Shown in pieces: positions 50,679-59,062 of a DNA stretch of 59,156 nt (positions are counted from its first letter, which is position 1; each line of letters starts with the position of its first letter). The notes under the pieces were generated by a model that was given only the letters and a program-made list of their open reading frames with translations, was not told where the DNA came from and ran no database searches. Made by a program: the position numbers and the translations under genes. Source of the stretch: Sphingobium boeckii. GTDB lineage: Bacteria > Pseudomonadota > Alphaproteobacteria > Sphingomonadales > Sphingomonadaceae. The stretch is from positions 1 through 59,156 of the forward strand of contig NZ_JACIJC010000007.1 in assembly GCF_014199215.1 (NCBI RefSeq), in the 5' to 3' direction.

Positions 50679-52036
50679 GCAATGCCGCGTCGATACTGGC
50701 TGATCATGCACTCGGCGTGGAATGGTCAGAATTGCCGGACAGCGCGCGTCGCGCGGCGCTGAACTTTCTTCATGATACGCTGGTCGTGGGCATTGCCGGT
50801 CGCAATGCCCCGCTCGCGGAATCCGCATATGCGGCGGCCAGAAAATGGAGCGGGCAGGGCGGCAACGGCCTGGTGCTGGGTCGCCCCGAGGCGGCATTGA
50901 CGACGCCGCACGCGGCGTTCGTCAATGCCTATCAGATCCACAGCCAGGAATATGACTGCGTTCATGAACCCGCTGTCGCTCATCCGATGGCGAGTGTCGG
51001 CGCGGTGCTGCTGGCCGAAGCGGGACGGTCACCGGCCAACGGCGCGGATTTTCTCTCCGGCATGATTGCCGGGGTCGATATCGTGGCGACGCTGGGTGTC
51101 GCGGCGAAATCGCCGCTCAAATTCTTCCGACCGGCTACGGCAGGGATTTTCGGATCAATCGGCGCCATCTGTCGTATGCGGCGCCTCTCACCCGAAATCA
51201 CGATCAACGCGTTCGGCTATGGCCTCGCCTTTGCCAGCGGCACCATGCAGGCGCATCTTGAAGGCAAGCCCGCACTGGCGATCCAGGTGGCAGCAGCAGC
51301 GCGCTCGGCGATCGAAGCGGTAGATCTTGCGCTGGCCGGATTTGAAGGACCGCAGGGGTCCTTCGATGGTCCTTTCGGCTATATGGCGCTGTTCGAAGAC
51401 GACGTGGATCTCGAACACGCACTCGGCCAATTGGGAACATGCCAACGTATCGAAGAACTGAGCTGGAAACCCTTCCCCACCGGGCGTGCGGCGCATGGTG
51501 CAATCATCGCGCTGCAGCGCTTGATGCAAGATCATGGGATCACGTCGGATAATCTGGAACGGTTCGTCTACCGTGCGCCGCCCCTGATCCATCGTCTGGT
51601 GGGGCGTCGGCCCTTTGCGGGCATGGGCATTGCCTATGCACGGCTCTGTTTTGCCTGGCTCGGTGCGGTCGTCCTCACGCGGGGGACGATCGACCTGACG
51701 GACTTTACGCCTGAGCGTCTCGCAGACCCGGCCATATTGGCGCTGGCAGAGCGGATCGAAGTCGAGATCGACGACAATCGCGATGCCGCCGCCTTCGTGC
51801 CGGCCATCGGCATTGCGACGATGCGCGGCGGCGCGGCATTCAGCCAAATGGTCGATCGGCAATTCGGCTCACCCGAATGGCCCTTGAGTGCGCAAGAACA
51901 TCTGGCCAAGGCCGCGCGCTGCCTGGCATTCGGGGATATGCCAGGCATCCACGATGCCCTTGCGGCCCTGATGGAGCGCTTCGATGGCGTGGGCGATGTG
52001 CACGACGCGCTCGCCGAGGTGATGGGTCGCGTTTGA
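50675..52036 (+). CDS. MmgE/PrpD family protein
   Basis: 453 residues of the 2-methylcitrate dehydratase / cis-aconitate decarboxylase superfamily. Visible features are ARRAALNFLHDTLVVGIAG, HAAFVNAYQIHSQEYDCVHE (the family's active-site-like HxxEYD region) and HPMASVGAVLLAEAG. Members dehydrate or isomerise tri- and dicarboxylates, and many are uncharacterised. Together with the leuCD/lyase operon, this suggests processing of a branched polycarboxylate. It starts in the stop of the MDR gene and ends at a bidirectional hairpin. Confidence 0.87.
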   Translation: MSNAASILADHALGVEWSELPDSARRAALNFLHDTLVVGIAGRNAPLAESAYAAARKWSGQGGNGLVLGRPEAALTTPHAAFVNAYQIHSQEYDCVHEPAVAHPMASVGAVLLAEAGRSPANGADFLSGMIAGVDIVATLGVAAKSPLKFFRPATAGIFGSIGAICRMRRLSPEITINAFGYGLAFASGTMQAHLEGKPALAIQVAAAARSAIEAVDLALAGFEGPQGSFDGPFGYMALFEDDVDLEHALGQLGTCQRIEELSWKPFPTGRAAHGAIIALQRLMQDHGITSDNLERFVYRAPPLIHRLVGRRPFAGMGIAYARLCFAWLGAVVLTRGTIDLTDFTPERLADPAILALAERIEVEIDDNRDAAAFVPAIGIATMRGGAAFSQMVDRQFGSPEWPLSAQEHLAKAARCLAFGDMPGIHDALAALMERFDGVGDVHDALAEVMGRV

Positions 52037-52065
52037 TCCCCCTCCGGTCGGAGGGAGGATCAAAC
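52031..52065. terminator. Bidirectional terminator-like hairpin
   Basis: GTTTGATCC-CCCTCCG, loop GT, CGGAGGG-A-GGATCAAAC: a 16-bp stem with one bulged A between the convergent PrpD and SDR genes. The outer AAAC/GTTT gives only short U-tracts. It starts within the last codons of PrpD. Confidence 0.75.
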
Positions 52066-52070
52066 GGGTA

Positions 52071-52904
52071 TCAATGCGGTTCCTCGCCGCCCGAGACATT
52101 CAGGGATTCGGCTGTGATATAGTCCGCCGCATCCTGGCACAGAAAGGCGACGGCGTTGGCCGTATCCTGTGGAATACCGGGGCGTCCCATCGGGATGCGC
52201 GCGGCCATATCGGCCATATATTGATCGAGTGACTTGCCCTGCCGCTCCGCGAAATAGCTGTTCTGCCATGCGCCAAGCCCGGTGGTGACATGATTGGGGC
52301 AGACGTTGTTCACCGTGATGCCATGGCTGCCCAGTTCGATCGCGGCGGAGCGCGCGAGGCCGACAAGCCCGTGCTTCGACGCCGTATAGGCTTGCGCGCA
52401 GGGAAAACCGCTTTTGGCCGCCTGGCTTGCGATGTTGATGATGCGGCCACCCTTGCCCGCCGCGATCATGCGCTCCGCGGCAGCGCGCAGGCCGAAAAAG
52501 GATCCGGTCAGATTGACGTCGATCACCGCCGTCCAATCGTGCTCGGTCACTTCGAGCAGCGGCTTCATGATATAGCCGATGCCCGCGTTATTCACCCAGA
52601 TATCCAGACTGCCATGCTCGGCCACGGCATGATCGGCCAGCGCCTGAACCTCGTCCCAGCGGCGCACGTCGCAGGCCATAGCCGAGACTGCTACACCCTT
52701 TGCCTTGATGGCTTGCGCGATCTCTTCCATCTCGGACGAGAGCCCGATCATCGAGTCAGGGGTTGCCGCATCGCGCGACGCGCCGATGTCGGACAGGACG
52801 ATATTGGCACCATCTTCGGCCAGGCGGAGGGCGATGGCCTCACCCAGACCGGCCTTGCGGCCCGAACCCGTGATAACGGCGGTCTTGCCGGCGAGGGGCT
52901 TCAT
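52071..52904 (-). CDS. Short-chain dehydrogenase/reductase
   Basis: 277-residue classical SDR. Cofactor motif TGSGRKAGLGEA, structural NNAG (DIWVNNAGIGYI), catalytic Ser (INIASQAAKSG) and YTASK. It should interconvert an alcohol and a ketone with NAD(P). The ATG at 52904 overlaps the upstream REDY-like stop (ATGA). The C-terminus NVSGGEEPH lies just before the shared hairpin. Regulated from the divergent region holding box a. Confidence 0.92.
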   Translation of the reverse strand: MKPLAGKTAVITGSGRKAGLGEAIALRLAEDGANIVLSDIGASRDAATPDSMIGLSSEMEEIAQAIKAKGVAVSAMACDVRRWDEVQALADHAVAEHGSLDIWVNNAGIGYIMKPLLEVTEHDWTAVIDVNLTGSFFGLRAAAERMIAAGKGGRIINIASQAAKSGFPCAQAYTASKHGLVGLARSAAIELGSHGITVNNVCPNHVTTGLGAWQNSYFAERQGKSLDQYMADMAARIPMGRPGIPQDTANAVAFLCQDAADYITAESLNVSGGEEPH

Positions 52905-53218
52905 GCCGCGCTCTCGATCGGGCGCGTCAGAATGAAAACGGGGTCGGCCCAATCCTGAAACTCTCCGGCGATTCGCGCCATGGCTTCGGTCGATACTTCC
53001 TGACCGAACAGATCCATGTCGGCGACATCGATGATTTCAATAAAGTCATAAGGCGGTTTGGCATCGCTGCCCAACACGCCCGTGCTTTGGAAAAGCGTAA
53101 AGGAATCGACGGATTTCAGAGCGTTGACCGTGGGAAGATCGGTTGTGACCGCCCAGCGCTCATAATCTGACGCTGTCTTTCCAGGCTTCAGGTTCACCAA
53201 TACGATTATTCGCGTCAC
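52901..53218 (-). CDS. REDY-like (HapK-type) small protein
   Basis: 105 residues. The sequence RIIVLVNLKPGKTASDYERW ... TDLPTVNALKSVDSFTLFQS ... PPYDFIEIIDVADMDLFGQE matches the REDY-like/HapK group of small ferredoxin-like (dimeric alpha-beta barrel) proteins. Relatives occur in pigment biosynthesis and many sphingomonad catabolic clusters; biochemical roles are unclear. GTG at 53218 is preceded by AGAGGA at seven bases; ATG at 53239 is the alternative. It is coupled to the SDR. Confidence 0.75.
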   Translation of the reverse strand: MTRIIVLVNLKPGKTASDYERWAVTTDLPTVNALKSVDSFTLFQSTGVLGSDAKPPYDFIEIIDVADMDLFGQEVSTEAMARIAGEFQDWADPVFILTRPIESAA

Positions 53219-53259
53219 GGGTCGTTCCTCTCTTGGCATTCGAAATTTACGGTGTCATA

Positions 53260-53279
53260 TTGTTATAAACATATACCAA
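53260..53279. promoter_or_regulatory. 20-bp regulon box (copy a)
   Basis: TTGTTATAAACATATACCAA in the 83-base divergent region between the REDY-like and methyltransferase genes. It ends 22 bases before the methyltransferase ATG. Confidence 0.65.
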
Positions 53280-53301
53280 ACCAAGGGAAGCGGGATTTGA
53301 C

Positions 53302-54519
53302 ATGACACGCCCCAACGCGCCTGAGCAAATGCCCTATGAGGGGCCACCCGATTATCGCGTCGTCGGGCGTCATGCGGTGTTTCCGCAAACCGATCATGAC
53401 GAGATCGAGCGGATCAATTTTCTCGCGCAAATGAACCGTCATCTCTCGACGCGCGTCGTTCCCGGCGTCCGCGCAGCCTATGACAATCGCATCGCGCCCG
53501 GTTTCGAAAAGGCCAACGGCCGGGCTCTCGCCGATCGGCACGAGGCTCGAAGGGCGTCTCTGCAAGATCCCGCTTTCACGCTCTGGTCAGCGTTGCGGCG
53601 CATGACGATGGAGCAGCGCCAGCAGGCTGGCCGCTGGACCGCCATCCGCCAGCGCGAAGCCCTGGCAGAGAAGGCCGCGGCGCTCACTGAGGGTGACACG
53701 CGGCTTCGGCTGGACCCAAGCCTTCCCATTCCGCGTTATGTTTCCGCGGTCGATCATCATTGTATGCCAGGCAGCTATCACAGCGAATATTTCCCGGGTG
53801 ATGTGACCAACGGAGCCAATTACGATCACGCAGGCTTCGTCACGACAGCGGGACTGCTCGGCAAATATTCGGATGGCGGCGGTCATGCCGTCGTCAAATG
53901 GGTCCAGCGCAATTTCCCCGACTTCAAGCCCCAGGCGATATTGGAAATCGGCGGGACTGTCGGTCACTCGAGCCTGCCTATCGCCATCGCCTATCCCGAA
54001 GCGCATATGACCGTGGCCGATCTGGGTGCCCCGGTGCTGCGTTATGGTCTGGCCCGCGCCAAGTCGCTTGGCGTGGACAATATTTCCTTCGTTCAGGCGA
54101 GTGGAGAGGATTTGTCGATTTTTCCGGATGCCAGCTTCGACTGGATCCAGACCACCATGTTTCTTCACGAACTCTCGAACAGCGCACTTGATAATATCAT
54201 GCGCGAGACGCGACGTTTGCTGAAGCCGGGCGGCATCGTCCTTCACGTCGAACAGCCTCAATTTACGCCTGACATGCCCTTGTTCGAGCAGGTGATGCGG
54301 GATTGGGACGCCTTCTACAATAATGAGCCATTCTGGAGCCGGATGCACGAGCTCGATCTCGATCAGCATATGGTGGACGCCGGTTTCGATCGCGAAAAGC
54401 TGATCCATGGCGGGGTCACGGGCGTGGTGGATCGGGATCTGTTTCCCGATGCGGCGGAGGACGATACCGAAGATTATGGCCGCAAGGCCGCATGGCATGT
54501 CATCGGGGCGACGGTCTGA
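53302..54519 (+). CDS. SAM-dependent methyltransferase with long N-terminal domain
   Basis: 405 residues. The class I methyltransferase core lies at about 205-330: motif I ILEIGGTVGHSSLPIAIAYP, acidic strand TVADLG, FVQASGEDLSIFPDASFDWI and LLKPGGIVLHVEQPQ. Motif I carries an unusual GGTVGH in place of GxGxG. About 200 residues upstream form an extra domain with no recognised family, followed by the odd pre-motif HHCMPGSYHSEYFPGDVTNG. In a catabolic cluster the enzyme may transfer or remove methyl groups. It leads the operon methyltransferase-coiled-coil-flavoprotein. Confidence 0.85.
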   Translation: MTRPNAPEQMPYEGPPDYRVVGRHAVFPQTDHDEIERINFLAQMNRHLSTRVVPGVRAAYDNRIAPGFEKANGRALADRHEARRASLQDPAFTLWSALRRMTMEQRQQAGRWTAIRQREALAEKAAALTEGDTRLRLDPSLPIPRYVSAVDHHCMPGSYHSEYFPGDVTNGANYDHAGFVTTAGLLGKYSDGGGHAVVKWVQRNFPDFKPQAILEIGGTVGHSSLPIAIAYPEAHMTVADLGAPVLRYGLARAKSLGVDNISFVQASGEDLSIFPDASFDWIQTTMFLHELSNSALDNIMRETRRLLKPGGIVLHVEQPQFTPDMPLFEQVMRDWDAFYNNEPFWSRMHELDLDQHMVDAGFDREKLIHGGVTGVVDRDLFPDAAEDDTEDYGRKAAWHVIGATV

Positions 54520-54878
54520 TGAGCGTGAACGATGCCATTGCGCAAGCCGGCGCCAAGGCCGCCGGCAAGAGGCCGTATTTTCTGGATGAGGAGGTGGAAA
54601 CCGTCCTCGCGATCACCATGGCCACGGTCCAGGAACTGGCCGTCTCCCGCCAGCGGATCGATACGCTGGAGCGTCTGCTTGAAGACAAGGGCGTTCTGAA
54701 GCGCCAGGAAATCGAAACCTTCACGCCCGATCCCGCCGCCGCGATCGAACGTGCGCTTTCCAATCAGGAATTGATCGCCCGCATCCTGCGGATCGTGCAG
54801 CAGCGCAACGAAGCCGCCGATCTGGCTAGCGATGTGGCCTCCGAAGAGGTGGGGAATGAAATCGGGTCCCGGCCTTGA
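54519..54878 (+). CDS. Small helical protein between methyltransferase and flavoprotein
   Basis: 119 residues, predicted almost entirely helical with coiled-coil character (VQELAVSRQRIDTLERLLED, then SNQELIARILRIVQQRNEAA). Family not recognised. Its ATG overlaps the methyltransferase stop by one base (TGATG) and its end overlaps the flavoprotein start (TTGA). All three should therefore be made together, and this one may be a subunit or assembly partner. Confidence 0.75.
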   Translation: MSVNDAIAQAGAKAAGKRPYFLDEEVETVLAITMATVQELAVSRQRIDTLERLLEDKGVLKRQEIETFTPDPAAAIERALSNQELIARILRIVQQRNEAADLASDVASEEVGNEIGSRP

Positions 54879-56251
54879 GTCGTTTCGATTTTTCGGTGCC
54901 CGTTCTGATCGCTGGTTCGGGCGCTTGCGGCGCGGTTGCGGCACTGGCGGTCGCAGATGCTGGCGTGATGCCATTGGTCGTGGAGCGGGATGACAGGCCG
55001 GGAGGCTCCACCGGCATGTCGCAAGGGCTGTTTTGCGCGGCGGGCACGCGCTCGCAGCAGGAGCACGGCATAGACGATAATGCCGACATCTTTTTCGACG
55101 ACATCATGGCCAAGACCAAGGGCCTCGCCGATCCCGTCATCGCGCGCACGCTGGCTGCAAATAGTGCGCCGGTGCTGGAATGGCTGCGCGATGTTCATGG
55201 TCTGCCATGGGAGTTGGATACGCGCTTTCGCGCTTCCTATGGCAACAGTCGCCAGCGGGTTCATGGCTGGCCCGAACATAGCGGGATGGATATGGTGCAA
55301 TGGCTCCATCGTCGCATGAACGATGCCAGCATCGATGTGCTGATGCAGACCAGATTGGTCGATATTTTCATGGACGAGGGGCGGGTGGTCGGCGCCGCGC
55401 TTGAGCGCGCGGATGGCGTGATCGAGCATGTCGGCTGCGATAGCCTGATCATCGCCTGTGGCGGCTTTGGGGCCAACAGGGCCATGACCAACCTCCACAT
55501 GCCGGAAACGGCGACGTTGCGCTTCAACGGCCATGAAGGCAGTCTGGGCGAAGCCATTGAAATTGCCGCGCGTCTCGGTGCGGCCCAGGGGGATATGGGC
55601 AGCTATCAGGGCTATGCAATGCTCACTGATCCGCAGGGGATATCGGTCCCGCCGCCGGTGCTGATCGAAGGCGGCCTGATCGTCAACAAGTCAGGCGATC
55701 GCTTCACCGATGAATCACATGACATCGCGGGCATGGTGCATCCGCTATCCGTGCAGTCCGATGGCATGGGGTGGGTCATCTATGATGCCGAAATCGAATC
55801 CCGATGCGCGCTCATCCCGGAACTGGTCCAGTTGATGGCGTTGAACGCGCAGAAGGAAGCGGACAGCATCGCTGAACTGGCGCGCCTCACGGGCACCGAT
55901 CCGGCCCGCCTGAACGCCGCCATTGGCGAGGCCCAAAAGGTGGCCGACGCACACGGCACAGATTCTTTCGGCCGCGTCTGGGCCGATGGCCGGGTGCCGC
56001 GGGCTGCCTTCCGCGCGCTCAAGGTGACCGGTGCGCTCTATCATACGCAGGGCGGCCTCCAGATCGATGAATCGGCCCGCGTGCTCCGCCCTGACGGGAC
56101 GGCCTTTCCAAATCTTTTTGCAGGGGGCGGTTCGGCACGCTCCGTCTCGGGGCCGTCATCCTGGGGCTATCTCCCCGCCATGGGGCTGACGACGGCGGTG
56201 GTGCTGGGGTGCCTTGCCGGTCGGGCCGCGGCATCCGCCAGCGCTGCCTGA
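54875..56251 (+). CDS. FAD-dependent dehydrogenase (fumarate-reductase/KstD-like)
   Basis: 458 residues. The N-terminal FAD motif is VLIAGSGACGAVAALAVADA G...VERD, with the GGSTGMSQGLF loop typical of fumarate-reductase-flavoprotein and tricarballylate- or ketosteroid-dehydrogenase relatives. The mid-region has CGGFGANRAM; the C-terminal FAD-binding part is LFAGGGSARSVSGPSSWGYL PAMGLTTAVVLGCLAG. It would introduce or reduce a C=C bond next to a carbonyl or carboxyl. Start: TTG at 54875 overlapping the previous stop. No iron-sulphur partner is present. Confidence 0.87.
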   Translation: MSRFDFSVPVLIAGSGACGAVAALAVADAGVMPLVVERDDRPGGSTGMSQGLFCAAGTRSQQEHGIDDNADIFFDDIMAKTKGLADPVIARTLAANSAPVLEWLRDVHGLPWELDTRFRASYGNSRQRVHGWPEHSGMDMVQWLHRRMNDASIDVLMQTRLVDIFMDEGRVVGAALERADGVIEHVGCDSLIIACGGFGANRAMTNLHMPETATLRFNGHEGSLGEAIEIAARLGAAQGDMGSYQGYAMLTDPQGISVPPPVLIEGGLIVNKSGDRFTDESHDIAGMVHPLSVQSDGMGWVIYDAEIESRCALIPELVQLMALNAQKEADSIAELARLTGTDPARLNAAIGEAQKVADAHGTDSFGRVWADGRVPRAAFRALKVTGALYHTQGGLQIDESARVLRPDGTAFPNLFAGGGSARSVSGPSSWGYLPAMGLTTAVVLGCLAGRAAASASAA

Positions 56252-56296
56252 TTGTCCTGCGAACATTTGTGCAGCGTCTTGCAACCTCGAATTTAT

Positions 56297-56316
56297 ATGT
56301 CATAACACTAATACAT
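56297..56316. promoter_or_regulatory. 20-bp regulon box (copy g)
   Basis: ATGTCATAACACTAATACAT, the weakest copy, keeping G3, T4, T7, A8, C18 and A19. It lies 38 bases before the preferred ATG of the FAD oxidase. Confidence 0.45.
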
Positions 56317-56354
56317 ATTAGATGGTCCGAGCGACTCTCAAGATGGGAATGAGT

Positions 56355-57974
56355 ATGCAGCAAGACACACAGGTTGCGCCCTCGACAGGGTTACCGGCAT
56401 TGATGGAAATGCTGTCCGGCATCGTGGGGGCTGACCGTGTCAAGGTTGACGAGGCATCGCGCCGCCTTGTGAGCGAAGATGTCTGGATGCCCGTGAATGC
56501 CGTGGCCGCGCTGATCGTCGCCCCCGGCTCGACACAGGAATTGGCTGCTGTCGTCCGTGCCGTCCATCAGGCTGGATTCTCCATTGCGCCGCGCGGTGCC
56601 GGGATGAGCTATACCGCGGGTTATGTGCCCGCAAATGATCGCACCGTCTCGATCGACCTGACCCGGCTGGATCGCATCTTGCGCGTCAGCCGCGAGGATA
56701 TGACGGTCACGGTCGAGGCAGGTGCAACGTGGAAGGCGATGAACGACGCCTTGGCCGTGCAAGGGTTGAGAACGCCTTTCTGGGGTCCGATGTCCGGCCT
56801 CTCCTCCACGATCGGCGGCGGTCTGTCGCAGCTCAACGCCATGTTCGGTGCCGGCCATTATGGCACATCGAGCGAGAGCGTCGTTGCGTTGACCGTGGTC
56901 GCGTCAGACGGTGCCATCATCCGCACAGGCGCACGCGGGCCAGATGGTGATACGCCGCATTATCGTCATTTCGGCCCTGACCTCGCCGGTCTGTTCTGCG
57001 GCGATTGCGGGACGCTGGGCATCAAGGCGGAGGTGACGCTGCGCATGATTTCCATGCCCGCCTATGAGGATCATGCGTCATTTTCCTTCCCCAGTGGCGA
57101 AGCTTTGCTGCAGGCGATGGCGGAGATTGCGCGCAAAGGGATCGCGGCTGAAACCTGCGCCTTCGATCCGGGTCTCACCATGGTGCGGATGAAGCGGGCA
57201 TCGCTGGTATCGGACGTCAAAACGCTTGGCGCAGTCGTCGCCAAGGAAAAGAATTTCGGAAAGGGCTTGCTCGCCGCCGCCAAAATCGCGCTGGGCGGGC
57301 GCAATTTCATCGCCCCGACCGATTATCCGCTGCATGTGATCTGTGAAGGCCGATCAAAGGGTGCGGTGGAGGCCGATATGGCCGAAGCGCGCCAGATTGC
57401 GGCCGTATTTGGCGGGGCTGAAATAGAAAACAGCATCGCCAAGGTGATCCGGGCCATGCCTTTCCCGCCGCTCAACTCGATGCTGGGGCCGACCGGCGAG
57501 GCGTGGGTTCCGGTGCACGGAGTCTGCTCCCTCTCGACCTCCCCCGCCATTTTTGGAGAAATCCAGCGCCTTTACGAACGCCGCGACGCAGACATGAAAG
57601 CGCAGGATATCCATGTCGGCTTTCTGTTCACGACCATGGCCAGCAATGCCATCGTTATCGAACCCGTCTTTTTCTGGCCACAAGGGTGGCGGCCGGTGCA
57701 TGAATCGGCGGTTGAACCATCCCATCTGGCCCGCCTTGATCAACGCCCGGACAATCCGGAGGGGACGGCGCTCGTCACAGCCCTGCGCAAGGAGATCGTC
57801 GATATCTTTGCGCGCTATGGGGCCGGGCATTTTCAGATCGGACGCACCTATCCCTACCGCCAAAGCCGGGACGATCTCTCGAAAAGCCTGCTCGATGCGC
57901 TCAAGGGGGTGATGGATCCCGATGGCATCTTCAACCCCGGCGTGCTCGGTTTTCCGGTGAAGGACGCCGCATGA
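56355..57974 (+). CDS. FAD-linked oxidase of the VAO/GlcD type (second copy)
   Basis: 539 residues, paralogous over its full length to 40119-41717. FAD domain: APRGAGMSYTAGYVPANDRT, EAGATWKAMNDALAVQGLRT, GPMSGLSSTIGGGLSQLNAM. C-terminus: MDPDGIFNPGVLGFP. The first copy has GGGL where this one has GAGM before TY/SY, so substrate or flavin attachment may differ. I prefer ATG at 56355 (GGGA six bases upstream); ATGs at 56322 and 56343 are in frame, but 56322 is only six bases from the regulon box. It is coupled to the MDR gene. Confidence 0.9.
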   Translation: MQQDTQVAPSTGLPALMEMLSGIVGADRVKVDEASRRLVSEDVWMPVNAVAALIVAPGSTQELAAVVRAVHQAGFSIAPRGAGMSYTAGYVPANDRTVSIDLTRLDRILRVSREDMTVTVEAGATWKAMNDALAVQGLRTPFWGPMSGLSSTIGGGLSQLNAMFGAGHYGTSSESVVALTVVASDGAIIRTGARGPDGDTPHYRHFGPDLAGLFCGDCGTLGIKAEVTLRMISMPAYEDHASFSFPSGEALLQAMAEIARKGIAAETCAFDPGLTMVRMKRASLVSDVKTLGAVVAKEKNFGKGLLAAAKIALGGRNFIAPTDYPLHVICEGRSKGAVEADMAEARQIAAVFGGAEIENSIAKVIRAMPFPPLNSMLGPTGEAWVPVHGVCSLSTSPAIFGEIQRLYERRDADMKAQDIHVGFLFTTMASNAIVIEPVFFWPQGWRPVHESAVEPSHLARLDQRPDNPEGTALVTALRKEIVDIFARYGAGHFQIGRTYPYRQSRDDLSKSLLDALKGVMDPDGIFNPGVLGFPVKDAA

Positions 57975-58978
57975 GCGAAACCTATCAGGCGATCCAGCTT
58001 CAGCAATTTGCCGAGAGCTTCCGCGCGGGCGCGCGCATTGTGGACCTTGATCTCAATAGGCCGGGTCCGGGAGAATTGCGGGTCCGCAATCATTATTGCG
58101 GCATCAACGGCATTTTCGATACCCAGATCGCGCGCAACGCGGTCGATTATGTGAAGATCAAGCTGCCGACGCTCACCGGGGTCGAGGCGGTGGGGGTCAT
58201 AGAATCGGTGGGCGAGGGCGTCGAAGGATTTGTCCCGGGCGATGCGGTGGTCACCACCCGTTTTCCGGGGGGCTATCGCACGCTCAATCTCGCGCCCGTC
58301 TCACATTTCGTGAAAGTGCCCCAGGCCACGCGCGAATGGCTGACGCTGGCATCGACCGGCGTGTCGGCGGCGATGGCGCTGGAGCATATCGGTGCGGTGC
58401 AGGATGGTGAGGTCGTCGCCGTCTCGGCCGCAGCGGGGGGGCTGGGTCATCTTATCGTTCAACTCGCGGTGTTGCGTGGTTGCCATGTCGTCGCGGTATG
58501 CGGTGGCCGAGAAAAAGGCGATTTCGTGCGCTCGCTCGGTGCGCATCGCGTGATCGACTATCGCTCGGAATCGGTCGCCGATGTGCTGGCGGCCGAATAT
58601 CCCGACAAACTGGATGTCGCGATCGATACGGTCAGCGGCACCATCTTCGATGCGTTTCTCGATAATGTCGCGCCGCATGGCCGTGTCGTCGTCGGCGGCG
58701 CAGCGGCCGATCTGGAAGGGAAGCCCGAAATCGTCACGCAGCCGCGCATCGCGCACAAGCTGTATTACAAGGGCGCGTCTGTGCGCGGTTTCATGAACGG
58801 ACTGCTTACGGATCATTGGCCCGCCGCGCGCGAGAAGGTCTTTTCGCTCTATGAGAGCGGTCGCCTGAACATCACTTTCGATGATCAGGAATTCCTGGGC
58901 CTGGACGGTGTCTTCGATGCGGTCGAGAGGCTGCTTTCAGGCCATTCCATGGGCAAGGTCGTGGCGGATCTGCGCTAG
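57971..58978 (+). CDS. Zinc-free MDR oxidoreductase (quinone-reductase-like), second
   Basis: 335 residues. GroES-like domain (LRVRNHYCGINGIFDTQIAR, LTGVEAVGVIESVGEGVEGF VPGDAV) and Rossmann domain (VVAVSAAAGGLGHLIVQLAV LRG) with the AAxGGLG motif of zeta-crystallin/prostaglandin-reductase-like enzymes. It is distinct from the 49662 gene. The ATG overlaps the FAD-oxidase stop (ATGA). It probably reduces an activated double bond using NADPH. Confidence 0.9.
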   Translation: MSETYQAIQLQQFAESFRAGARIVDLDLNRPGPGELRVRNHYCGINGIFDTQIARNAVDYVKIKLPTLTGVEAVGVIESVGEGVEGFVPGDAVVTTRFPGGYRTLNLAPVSHFVKVPQATREWLTLASTGVSAAMALEHIGAVQDGEVVAVSAAAGGLGHLIVQLAVLRGCHVVAVCGGREKGDFVRSLGAHRVIDYRSESVADVLAAEYPDKLDVAIDTVSGTIFDAFLDNVAPHGRVVVGGAAADLEGKPEIVTQPRIAHKLYYKGASVRGFMNGLLTDHWPAAREKVFSLYESGRLNITFDDQEFLGLDGVFDAVERLLSGHSMGKVVADLR

Positions 58979-59062
58979 CAGGCGCGGGGCCATCGCCATT
59001 CCAGATCATAATATGCGGCAACGCATCACATTCTCCTTTCCAGCGATTCTTAGGGTGCAAAT

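Noticed and set aside
49644-50897. 417-codon minus-strand frame opposite the MDR gene
   Set aside because: It overlaps a well-supported GTG-started gene with Shine-Dalgarno, and the minus frame has no family features.
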